Assembly: GCA_902605365.1 (NCBI GenBank)
Contig: CACLCM010000004.1
Location: forward strand, 27,795-91,794
Direction: 5' to 3'
DNA length: 64,000 nt
Source of the DNA: an uncultured Candidatus Poseidoniales archaeon
GTDB taxonomy: Archaea > Thermoplasmatota > Poseidoniia > Poseidoniales > Poseidoniaceae
A program made the position numbers and the translations under genes. Positions 44,586 through 53,049 of the stretch are shown piece by piece (position 1 is the stretch's first letter; each line of letters begins with the position of its first letter). The notes beneath the pieces are model-generated. The model searched no databases and was not told the origin of the DNA. It worked only from the letters and a program-made list of their open reading frames with translations.

Positions 44586-45121
44586 GCCTTCAGTGATTTC
44601 TTGTCACTGAACTTAGACTTCCAATGTACTGCAGCCATAGCCACCATATTTTGATGGCGAGCATTCAGAGCGACGCAGCGACCGTTAGCCCAAATCAGTA
44701 ATTCCAAATCATGCCTAGTATCATTCAACCTTAAGCAACCTAGTCGCTCATCGATTGACGTAGTACCGCTCCCAAGATTAGTACGTAAATTGTTGATAGG
44801 AACCTCTTCACCGAAATCGAATGATGCTACAATTGGTCCAAGTTCCGCCACCATGCCTGAGTCGTCACGGCCCATTCTCAGGAGCATTTCTTTTGCAGCC
44901 GCTCTTGCAGCTTCAATTCGATGAGTTCCATGGACAATAATTCTACCTTCTGAATCGATAATGAGAGTTGCACGTGGAGCATCTAGCGTCTTGATGATGA
45001 CATTTCCGTTCCTGATTCCGCCCAGCCTTTCGATTGCCTCTTCGAGATCAACTGGAGGCGACGGAGTGAAGCGAACAAGTAGATTATCTACTCTGACATC
45101 GAACTTGCCGGACCCGCCCAT
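44582..45121 (-). CDS. TBP-fold protein (divergent TATA-binding protein paralogue)
   Basis: A 179-residue protein built of two TBP-like repeats (~6-86 and ~90-175). The first is clearest: VDNLLVRFTPSPPVDLEEAIERLGG...TLDAPRATLIIDSEGRIIVHGTHRIEAARAAAKEML. This matches the TBP pattern (PKAT.LIF.SGK.V.TGA.....A..A). The second is weaker (PIVASFDFGEEVPINNL...LELLIWANGRCVALNARH). The Phe pairs that wedge into TATA DNA in true TBP are replaced: GNVI for FPGL and LIID for LIF in repeat 1, LGCL and LLIW in repeat 2. So it probably does not bend TATA boxes the normal way, and a separate standard TBP is expected elsewhere. It is embedded between an unknown gene (2-base gap) and a TatD-type gene. Confidence 0.75.
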   Translation of the reverse strand: MGGSGKFDVRVDNLLVRFTPSPPVDLEEAIERLGGIRNGNVIIKTLDAPRATLIIDSEGRIIVHGTHRIEAARAAAKEMLLRMGRDDSGMVAELGPIVASFDFGEEVPINNLRTNLGSGTTSIDERLGCLRLNDTRHDLELLIWANGRCVALNARHQNMVAMAAVHWKSKFSDKKSLKA

Positions 45122-45123
45122 AG

Positions 45124-45921
45124 TTACTCCTCCTCTCCATCCGAAGTGCTTGCGAGTGATGAACTCTCCTCTGCATCGGGCATGGTATTCAATGCTCTAA
45201 GCATAGAATCTCTCCATGCCTGCTGTATTGGAACAAGTAGGACTGCATCATCACCATGCTCTTCTCTAAGAATTGCAAGACCTCCTCTCAATCTTGCAGC
45301 GAACCTTTCGTCCTTTTCAACATTCAGAACCTCATCTGAATTTTCCCGATTTAGTGTCCACCAAGTAGCAGCAAGAGCACTCGCTGCTTGTAAGCCATCA
45401 GGCTCCCTAGGAGGTTGCTCCACGACATGTAACCTCATTTTCTTGATACATTTTCTCCACCTCCTCGATGTGAAAACAATCCTCAGTAACTTGAAAGGTC
45501 TAGTCATTGCCTTGGCTTCTTTGATGAGGATTTCCTCCCATCTTTCATCATCCATGTCTGGTTCAATAAAAAATATTGGACGGTCATGCTTTTCGGCGGC
45601 TTTGTGAAGTCTGCGAGGTTCAGGGTCCGGGAATTTACCAACTTGGATTCCTTCAACCCAAGTTAACATCTCAAGATATAATCCATCCAATCCACCATTC
45701 AGTATAGCACTATCAAGGTTGATACCAGAGTCTTGTAATTCCGACTTCTCTTCTTCAAGCCATACTTCGACTTCTTCTGTTGTACCCATGATTCCTAAGC
45801 CGTGCCATGTCAAACGTGGACGCATTACATTTGGTAACACCACTGTCGGCAACACTCCGTGCAGCACAATAGTGCCACCACCGGGGTCTTTCCAATGGAT
45901 GTCTTCCCAATCTAGATTCAT
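45124..45921 (-). CDS. Conserved-looking protein of unknown function, 265 residues
   Basis: A soluble, acidic protein rich in Trp (MNLDWEDIHWKDPGGGTIVLHGVLPTVVLPNVMRPRLTWHGLG) with no membrane helix. A middle part has alternating strands and helices (RPIFFIEPDMDDERWEEILIKEAK) and a basic patch (FTSRRWRKCIKKMRLHVV). The late part, AALAATWWTLNRENSDEV...AARLRGGLAILREEHGDDAVLLVPIQ, looks enzyme- or binding-domain-like, but I recognise no family. It lies 6 bases after the giant surface protein gene and 2 bases before the TBP-fold gene, so it belongs to that operon. Confidence 0.75.
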   Translation of the reverse strand: MNLDWEDIHWKDPGGGTIVLHGVLPTVVLPNVMRPRLTWHGLGIMGTTEEVEVWLEEEKSELQDSGINLDSAILNGGLDGLYLEMLTWVEGIQVGKFPDPEPRRLHKAAEKHDRPIFFIEPDMDDERWEEILIKEAKAMTRPFKLLRIVFTSRRWRKCIKKMRLHVVEQPPREPDGLQAASALAATWWTLNRENSDEVLNVEKDERFAARLRGGLAILREEHGDDAVLLVPIQQAWRDSMLRALNTMPDAEESSSLASTSDGEEE

Positions 45922-45927
45922 GGTGAA

Positions 45928-48900
45928 TCACTGGTTGTTTACCCAATCTCGGAGGGAGTTAATATCCCATCCTTGGTCGAAATATCCCTGGATTGTTGCT
46001 TGGTCCCATTGTGGGAATTCTGCCATTGCTGCTGCCATTAATGGATCAACATCTGCGGCTGGAGAAGCTGCAGGTGGCCCAGTCTTAGCGGCGACCGGTA
46101 AATCAGCGTAGGATTTCTCATCCTCTTCGTAATCATATTCGTACTCAAACGTTCCATCACCTGAATCGCGCTTTGCGAGTACAACTACTACGACTAGCAA
46201 TATCAGAATCAACGTACCCAAACCGATTACAATCAACATACCAGAGCCCGATAAGAAGCCTTCATCGTCACTTGCTTCTGCAACATTGAAAGATTTAGAA
46301 TTCTCTGAACCATTCCATAATACCTCATTCGAGTTTGAGTCCACTATTAGGAAATACATTCCACTAGTAGGGCTAGCAAACACTTCAAGTTCTGTAAATA
46401 TATTCTCCATAGTTCCCTGACTGATTTCATCAGTTGTCAGAGTCATTTCAGTAGTAGGGAATCCGCCATCTGTTACAGATTGTACTTCCAGAGTGATGTT
46501 TCCATCTTTGGTTCCGATGTTTTGGATAGATATTTCTAATTCAGCCGAATCTCCAACTTCTGGACTCTTAGGATTCATTCTCACATCGATGACTGTGAAT
46601 TTAGCTTGCTCGTGTACCAATCGGTATTGGGAGTTGTGTACTGGGTCGGAGGAATAAATTGAACTTATTCCGCCAGCAGTATTCGGCCCTCCACCATCAA
46701 TACTCCAACCTGCAGAGTCTCTTCCTTCAATCCACATAATTACGTCGATTGTTGTTATCTGAGCCTGAGTAGGGTCTTGTGGGTCTGGCCAAAGATCGAC
46801 ACATTCTGCTTCGACAAGATAGTCTCCACCTTGAATCTTCAAATCCAAAGGATGCGACTGTGCTTCTCCTCCGAACTTCTGTCCATAAACCGGCCAAGTG
46901 AAGTTAGAATCTCCGCCATCTGCGTAGAAAGACCACATGAGGTTGACTTCACCAGCCAATAATGCTGCGTTTTCTTCAACTATCGCTTGAACATTTACAC
47001 AATGCATTGTAGAAGATGGTAGTGTACTTCCAAGAACATCTCCATTGATTCCGGAACTTGCACTCCAGGAATCTTTCTCGACTTCTGGTTTCTGACCATC
47101 TACCTTCACCTTGAATGAAGCGCATCCAAATGCACTGTTACCATCACAAATTGATGCTGTGGAATCAGTAGCACCATCTGGTAGGTTTACCAAACGGAAT
47201 GTGTAAGTATATTCATTTGACAGAGGAGGTGCTGTAATGTTGATGTTAAATTCTCCACCATCGATAACATGCAATGTAGGCCCATCAGTTCTTGAACCAT
47301 CGGCGCCACCTGCAGGATACGCAAGGTATCCTTTCTGTCCATCCATAGATGCTTCTAATCGAGTGACTTCTATGGTGAATTCCCCCTCAGGTAAAACGTA
47401 TACACCATTGTTAATTCCATCAAGATAAGCATACTTTCCTTCCATAGAAACCGTATCACCTGGGAATACGAATGCTAACTCAATATCTTGAGAATAAGGC
47501 GCAGAAAGGTCAGTGAAGACTGGACTTATTCCGTTTCTGTAATCCAATTGTATACCATCGCTGTAGACCCAACGTTGCTTGTGCCTTCCACCGGATTCGC
47601 TCATCAGTGAAGGATCTCTGTCCATGTCCTTAATTCGCAACTGAGGGACATAAGTTGTTGATTCAATTCCAATTATATCCCAATTCATTCTAATTGGCAA
47701 ATCGAGATAGAACTCATCTTCAAACGGATCGATTAGACGTCCGCCATCCATTCTTAGAACTTGAGGACCATCGCTATCATCACCTGCTTCGATGATTTGT
47801 ATATCTGTTGTGTCTGCCCATGCTGTTTCATTACGTGGAGAATAGTAAACAACCATATCTTCTGGACCTAGGTCGATTTCGAAATAGTTGATATCTCTCC
47901 AACCGTTCTCATCTGTAGCTTCAACGATCAAATGGTATTCGTTACCTGCATACATCGACATGTTCCATGGTCCTTGGTAGAATGGTTGTCCTTCATTCGG
48001 ATTGTGTAAACGCTCACCATCAGAATTCTCGATAAAGAAATTCCTGATGTTTGGAGTCTTAGCATCCATTGAGACATAGGTGACCAAATCATCTTCAAAT
48101 CCATGAGCTCCTCCGTCAATTTGGTTACCACCCAAATCCGCTCCTACAATGTATACACTTACCTTTCCAGGAGGGTCTTGACCTTTGTTAGCATTATCAC
48201 TGAAAGTTCCAGTATAGTTAGCAGTAGGCGCTTCTCCATCGCTGACTAATGTTATTGAAACATATTCATCAGGGTCTGCAATTCCATCTAGATCTTGATC
48301 GTGGTCATACTCAACCCAGTAGTACATCTCTAGTGTGCTAGGAGGCGTAGGAATATCCTGGGCTAAAACACGAACCTTCTGCTGAGCATTAGGAAGCACC
48401 CAAGTATCATCTACTAAACTTCTCCAATTTGACCAAATTGTGGGGTCATAATTGGATGCTTTGAGTACAGAGATATTCACCAGGGTTGGCGAATATGTAT
48501 CGATTGACAGATTGAACGGGATTGCACAATCTGTATCAGAAATAATTGGAGATGGAGGGCACAGGGTATCTCCGCCTTCATATCCATCAATCATGAATCG
48601 ATAAGTTGCCTGACCTGCTGCTGTCAGACCAAGATTTACTGACCAGTCGAAATCTCCACCGATTACACCTGTAGAGTTAGAGACTTCAACCCATTCAGAC
48701 ATTACCGTACCGTTGACTGTTTCGACATCCCATCGCTGTAATGTGAGGTTGTATGATGTCGGGTCAGGAGCTACATCCAATCCTTCTAATCGGATGCTGC
48801 CAACCAAGTTGATGATTTGATTGGAACTCGCAGATTCTAGATTTTGTACAACGCCTGCATTATTTCTTAATTCAAACGAAGATATCATTGCATCATTTTC

Positions 48901-51726
48901 GATAGCATTTCCATTTGCAGGTGCTAATACTACTGCACCAGGTAAGCCGTTTACGCCATTTCCAGCGATTAAGCTTGCATACAAACGCAATTCTGCAGTA
49001 TCTTCCCAAGCCGTGTTTATTCTGAATCTCCAAGTGATTTGCATTTCATCTCCGACTTCATTGTAAGATGATGATTCTAGAGAGATTAGATTATCAGGAT
49101 CATAAGATTCTGTAAACAATGTTAGTTCAGAGAATGCTAATTCAACAACTCCGCTAGAAGACTCCATTCGTAGTCGTGATTCTGCGAATGATGTACCAGT
49201 AGATTGAGCAACGCTGTGAACTGAAACTGCCTCAATAATATCACCGTTAGGATACAATCCTTCTGGGTTTCCGGTTAATGAAAGAGAAGAGTCGTAGCCA
49301 GTTGATGTTGTGATTGACAAGTCAGAGAGTTTAATCGCTCCTCCGCTTCCAGCAGATAGAGTGAGTGGAACATCAACATCTGCACCAGTACCTAATGCGA
49401 TACCTTGGTTCAATTCCCTATCGAAATTGTTTGCAGCTCCTAGAGTTGTACTCCAGTCGTAGACTATGTCCAAGTCACGCACAACAACATGCGAACCACT
49501 TGCAGCATTCGAGTTTACAACCTTGAATTGGAATGTTGCCCAGTCGTTACCATATTCATCGACATATGATACTTGTAGAAGTGGATTGTTGAGAAGTGAT
49601 GTAATTGCACCCTCAAAATCAAACATAGAATCTAGGGTTTCAAACGCTAAAATAGATTGATTTGGCATTACACCCATTGAGACATCTTGACCACTCGCCG
49701 TTAAGGTGAGTGTGAAATTAGCAGCCGTATTGTTTGCGAAAACAACGTCAGCCATACTAACATCTGCACCAATAGGTAGCATGAAAGTACCACCAGTTGC
49801 TTCACCGTTAGTATTCAGAGTCAAAGTGGATTGGTCCATTGCATAATTAACTCCATTTGATGAACCAGCCCAGAATGACGTTTGGCGTCCAAAGGCGCCA
49901 AATGCTGGCTCATTCATTGCCCATTCAATATCGCCATCATTGGCTATATCCAAGGAAACACCTGTTGCGCTGTGTCCAAATTCCAAGTCGAACCACATTT
50001 CTGACATTGAACAAGGATTGTCATATGCTACCAAAGAGGTGAATCCGAAAATCGGATCTGTTGGAATCCATTTTTGGCCGACTGTTAAGTTGATGAGAGT
50101 ATTACTTCGTGGATTAATTTGTACTGAAGGTGATTCAGCACAATCGTCTACAATTTGAGGAGTAATAGCAAGAATTGGTTGGGAGAATTTGTTCCTATTC
50201 AACGGAGGTGTGAATGAGTTATCCATAACTCCTGGAGAATAAATTAGTGGTTGTCCTCCGCCAGGGGACATCCATACTCCATCCATAATCATTGGATCGA
50301 AGACAATATTCGTGTCATTCAATCCAGTCCCTACTCTAGTCCCAATATTGAGACCATGAAGAACTGCTGTTGAAAGTCGGTATTGACCTGTATCAAAATC
50401 AAATCTAATGTCGATTACCGGATACTCACTTGCATCAACACCCCAAAGTTCGACGATTGGACCAACAAGGTTTGTCATTTGGTTACCATCTCTATCTAGG
50501 GCAATCTCGGTAGTTCCAGCACGCAGTACGCTTACTGTTAGTGAGTTAGTAGGAGTTGTTTCCTGCTCCATGGTTAATATTCCGTATCCATCTGGGAATC
50601 CAGGATTTGGAGCTTGGATCGGAGTGAAGCCTTTGACAGTCATTGAACCAGATTGAGGGAGTGGGTCTCCGATTCGGAAGTCATCGATGAACCATCCAGG
50701 CATAGAAGAATTGTATGGGGCTCCAGCGCCTGAGTTGTGACTCATAACAAACTTCAATTGAATATCCTTAGTTTTGTAATCATCTAGATTGAGGGCTAAT
50801 GTTGACCAACCACCTGGGTTTAAGGTCGGGTGAGTAGATTCACCACCAAGAGCATAGTCAGTGGCAGTCAAACCATCACAACTCTGAATCTTACCATTAC
50901 CTGCTCCAATCGGATAAAGGCCATTTGAGTAACCTACACCAGAAGAATTTGCTAAGTCGAACGGGATGTGTGCCCAAGGTCCATAACTACCTGGATTGTA
51001 ATATTCTCTGACCATTACGTAAGAGCAATCGTAGTAGGTGTTGGTTGGAGTCGCTCCAGGATTTGTCTGTGACCAGTGTAGGCCATGCCAACTAGAGAAA
51101 CGTGCAATTGGTGAAAGAGGATTTACTTCCAATGCAGGGGAGACCATACTGTAAGAGAAACCTGAGCCTAAGTCATCATTTGTGTAATCATTGTCATTAT
51201 CAAACATGTTTGTACCCCAGCATTCATTGCCAGTGTTACAATTTTCACTGATTACAGAGGAGTCCAGTAGATTGCCGTGTTGCCATCCGGTTTGGTCATG
51301 AACAGGTGCACTTGCGTCGAAGAAATCGGAAGGAGTCCTTTCAAAGTCGGTTGAATAGCCACCACTTACCAAACTCACAGTATCTTCGTGATATGTGAAA
51401 TCTGCTAATGTGGAGTATTCTGTTTGCTGATTATTGTAAACTGGATCCCAGACGTATTGAGCCGTTTCAGAGTTAATTGTTGAATATGTTTCATGGGTTG
51501 CCATACTGGTTGAAACCTTTACTGAAGCGCTCGTAACCGTGTCACCAGAAGGCAATGTGACTGTTCCATCATCAGAATTTGTATATTCTGGTCCTTCTCT
51601 AACTTCGATTTCGATTTCGGCTCCGCCATCACTGAAAGTAGTCACTGATGCTGCCGCTGCTAACGGAGAAACTAGCATCAAGCATGTGAATACCAAAGCG
51701 GTAATTGCATTCTTATTATCATTCAT
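45928..51726 (-). CDS. Giant secreted/membrane-anchored surface protein, 1932 residues
   Basis: The start is a signal peptide (MNDNKNAITALVFTCLMLVSPLAAAASVTTF), and ATG 51726 is chosen for that reason. The long ectodomain is beta-rich, with aromatic and Asn/Ser/Gly-rich segments. A MAM/jelly-roll-like part occurs (SPIARFSSWHGLHWSQTNPG...PGWFIDDFRIGDPLP) and late CARDB/Ig-like parts (MNPKSPEVGDSAELEISIQNIGTKDGNITLEVQS). One membrane helix (MLIVIGLGTLILILLVVVVVLAKR) is followed by a tail ending in a compact helical motif (FPQWDQATIQGYFDQGWDINSLRDWVNNQ). No protease or glycosidase motif is visible. It is probably an adhesion, S-layer-like or sensing protein. It leads a run of five close-packed genes. 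Confidence 0.85.
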   Translation of the reverse strand: MNDNKNAITALVFTCLMLVSPLAAAASVTTFSDGGAEIEIEVREGPEYTNSDDGTVTLPSGDTVTSASVKVSTSMATHETYSTINSETAQYVWDPVYNNQQTEYSTLADFTYHEDTVSLVSGGYSTDFERTPSDFFDASAPVHDQTGWQHGNLLDSSVISENCNTGNECWGTNMFDNDNDYTNDDLGSGFSYSMVSPALEVNPLSPIARFSSWHGLHWSQTNPGATPTNTYYDCSYVMVREYYNPGSYGPWAHIPFDLANSSGVGYSNGLYPIGAGNGKIQSCDGLTATDYALGGESTHPTLNPGGWSTLALNLDDYKTKDIQLKFVMSHNSGAGAPYNSSMPGWFIDDFRIGDPLPQSGSMTVKGFTPIQAPNPGFPDGYGILTMEQETTPTNSLTVSVLRAGTTEIALDRDGNQMTNLVGPIVELWGVDASEYPVIDIRFDFDTGQYRLSTAVLHGLNIGTRVGTGLNDTNIVFDPMIMDGVWMSPGGGQPLIYSPGVMDNSFTPPLNRNKFSQPILAITPQIVDDCAESPSVQINPRSNTLINLTVGQKWIPTDPIFGFTSLVAYDNPCSMSEMWFDLEFGHSATGVSLDIANDGDIEWAMNEPAFGAFGRQTSFWAGSSNGVNYAMDQSTLTLNTNGEATGGTFMLPIGADVSMADVVFANNTAANFTLTLTASGQDVSMGVMPNQSILAFETLDSMFDFEGAITSLLNNPLLQVSYVDEYGNDWATFQFKVVNSNAASGSHVVVRDLDIVYDWSTTLGAANNFDRELNQGIALGTGADVDVPLTLSAGSGGAIKLSDLSITTSTGYDSSLSLTGNPEGLYPNGDIIEAVSVHSVAQSTGTSFAESRLRMESSSGVVELAFSELTLFTESYDPDNLISLESSSYNEVGDEMQITWRFRINTAWEDTAELRLYASLIAGNGVNGLPGAVVLAPANGNAIENDAMISSFELRNNAGVVQNLESASSNQIINLVGSIRLEGLDVAPDPTSYNLTLQRWDVETVNGTVMSEWVEVSNSTGVIGGDFDWSVNLGLTAAGQATYRFMIDGYEGGDTLCPPSPIISDTDCAIPFNLSIDTYSPTLVNISVLKASNYDPTIWSNWRSLVDDTWVLPNAQQKVRVLAQDIPTPPSTLEMYYWVEYDHDQDLDGIADPDEYVSITLVSDGEAPTANYTGTFSDNANKGQDPPGKVSVYIVGADLGGNQIDGGAHGFEDDLVTYVSMDAKTPNIRNFFIENSDGERLHNPNEGQPFYQGPWNMSMYAGNEYHLIVEATDENGWRDINYFEIDLGPEDMVVYYSPRNETAWADTTDIQIIEAGDDSDGPQVLRMDGGRLIDPFEDEFYLDLPIRMNWDIIGIESTTYVPQLRIKDMDRDPSLMSESGGRHKQRWVYSDGIQLDYRNGISPVFTDLSAPYSQDIELAFVFPGDTVSMEGKYAYLDGINNGVYVLPEGEFTIEVTRLEASMDGQKGYLAYPAGGADGSRTDGPTLHVIDGGEFNINITAPPLSNEYTYTFRLVNLPDGATDSTASICDGNSAFGCASFKVKVDGQKPEVEKDSWSASSGINGDVLGSTLPSSTMHCVNVQAIVEENAALLAGEVNLMWSFYADGGDSNFTWPVYGQKFGGEAQSHPLDLKIQGGDYLVEAECVDLWPDPQDPTQAQITTIDVIMWIEGRDSAGWSIDGGGPNTAGGISSIYSSDPVHNSQYRLVHEQAKFTVIDVRMNPKSPEVGDSAELEISIQNIGTKDGNITLEVQSVTDGGFPTTEMTLTTDEISQGTMENIFTELEVFASPTSGMYFLIVDSNSNEVLWNGSENSKSFNVAEASDDEGFLSGSGMLIVIGLGTLILILLVVVVVLAKRDSGDGTFEYEYDYEEDEKSYADLPVAAKTGPPAASPAADVDPLMAAAMAEFPQWDQATIQGYFDQGWDINSLRDWVNNQ

Positions 51727-51791
51727 AGGTGGCACCCTCTCTCTCCCTCCACACAAGTCAGGCATAAAATATCGACGGGGACTTGTCATCA

Positions 51792-51818
51792 CGGGTTCCC
51801 CCCGTAGGGGGGGACCCG
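51792..51818. terminator. Long GC hairpin between the ThiI-like gene and the giant surface gene
   Basis: CGGGTTCCCCCC-GTA-GGGGGGGACCCG forms a 12-bp stem (one T-G pair) 8 bases after the ThiI-like stop and 66 bases before the surface-protein ATG, both on the minus strand. It is probably the terminator of the former or a leader hairpin of the latter. Confidence 0.6.
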
Positions 51819-51825
51819 ATAAAGG

Positions 51826-52521
51826 TCACAATTGCACGATTTTCAGTTTGGAAAAGCAATCCTCAGCGATAGACTGCAAGCCACCCACTCTATCTTCAGA
51901 ACTTTCCAACCACTCCTTATTTGCTACTGTCGTGGGTTTACTTGGGCCCAATGCATCACAAATTTCTGGACCTTCGCTAATTCCAAGGGTCCCAAGTCGC
52001 CTTGCCATAGTCATAATCGTGACTTTGTCGAAAGCTAAGAGTGGTCGTAAAGGAAGTAATGGAGTTGCAATCTCGACGCCACCGAGATTGCCAAGAGTTT
52101 GACTGGAAACTTGACCCAAGTTTTCTCCAGTCAAAACATGAGTTGCATCTACTTCATTTCCCCTTAGTGTTGCAATTGCATTGAAAAGTCTCTTCATGTG
52201 AATAAAATATTCACTATGGTTCCATTTCTTGGTAAAAAGGGCTAATTTTTCAGCAACGGGAACTACAACCAGTTCTCTTGACATATTGGCTCTTGCTGCA
52301 TCGCCTACCGGACCTTCTGATTCTAACAAATGTCGAAGTAATGCAATCGTCTTTTGTTCAGCAGCAGAACCTGTTATCTCCTCCTGGGATGCGTGAAGAG
52401 GATACACTTTCCAACCTTTTACTAGCATCCTCGCTACAGCGACTGGAGAATCAATTCCTCCACTAACTAAAGCGACACAAATTCCGGACACAATAGGATG
52501 GGAGAACCTACACACCTTCAA
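51826..52521 (-). CDS. ThiI-like PP-loop (AANH) sulfurtransferase domain protein, no THUMP
   Basis: A 231-residue protein matching the PP-loop ATP pyrophosphatase part of ThiI, the tRNA 4-thiouridine (s4U8) sulfurtransferase. It has the nucleotide loop ALVSGGIDSPVAVARMLVKG, then TGENLGQVSSQTLGNLGGVE and LPLRPLLAFDKVTIMTMARRLGT. The N-terminal ferredoxin-like and THUMP tRNA-binding domains are absent and there is no C-terminal rhodanese. It may be a stand-alone catalytic subunit working with a separate THUMP protein. In the late region PEICDALGPSKPTT a Cys is present at about the place of the ThiI catalytic Cys. It is divergent from the thioesterase gene. Confidence 0.85.
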   Translation of the reverse strand: MKVCRFSHPIVSGICVALVSGGIDSPVAVARMLVKGWKVYPLHASQEEITGSAAEQKTIALLRHLLESEGPVGDAARANMSRELVVVPVAEKLALFTKKWNHSEYFIHMKRLFNAIATLRGNEVDATHVLTGENLGQVSSQTLGNLGGVEIATPLLPLRPLLAFDKVTIMTMARRLGTLGISEGPEICDALGPSKPTTVANKEWLESSEDRVGGLQSIAEDCFSKLKIVQL

Positions 52522-52585
52522 ATCTTACACCGAACGGGATATTAGCAAATGGATTGAAGGAGGAGATACCAACCCCCTCACTACA

Positions 52586-53047
52586 ATGGAACCGTTTAGT
52601 ACCGAACCTGTGACACTTATCGAAGAAGTGTTTCCACAAGATACAAATTCATACAACACCCTCTTCGGTGGTCGGCTTTTATCACTGATGGACAAAGCGG
52701 CTGGAATTGTTTGTGCGAAATTTGCGCATCGTGAATTTGTAACGATTTCAATCGATACGCTAGAGTTCAAAGCGCCTGCTCGTCAAGGAGATTTAATCGA
52801 AGTAACCGCAAAGGTTGTCTTCACTTCAAATCGAACTGCTTGTACAAAGGTCACTGCTTGGGCTATGAATAAAGCAGATTGGACAAAAACAGAGATCTGT
52901 GAAGGATATTTCTTCATGGTAGCAATCGATTCAATGATGAGGCCGATTCCAATACCTCAATACACACCAACTTCTGATGAAGATAAAGAAGAATGGGAAA
53001 GAGCGAAATCGATTCGCGCCCACATGCTCTCTCAAAGAAATCGATGA
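52586..53047 (+). CDS. Acyl-CoA thioesterase, hotdog fold (YciA/BFIT type)
   Basis: A 153-residue single hotdog-domain protein. It has the YciA-type catalytic region FPQDTNSYNTLFGGRLLSLMDKAAGIVCAKFAHREFVTISIDTLEFKAPARQGDLIEV, with the conserved Asn/Asp-near-Gly helix. The family hydrolyses acyl-CoA to free acid and CoA and works as a hexamer. It could release or recycle acyl-CoA from the isobutyryl/propionyl metabolism hinted at by IcmF and AccC, or products of the synthase operon. Both links are inference, since the genes are not adjacent. It is convergent with the 507-residue protein gene (2 bases between stops). Confidence 0.9.
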   Translation: MEPFSTEPVTLIEEVFPQDTNSYNTLFGGRLLSLMDKAAGIVCAKFAHREFVTISIDTLEFKAPARQGDLIEVTAKVVFTSNRTACTKVTAWAMNKADWTKTEICEGYFFMVAIDSMMRPIPIPQYTPTSDEDKEEWERAKSIRAHMLSQRNR

Positions 53048-53049
53048 AC

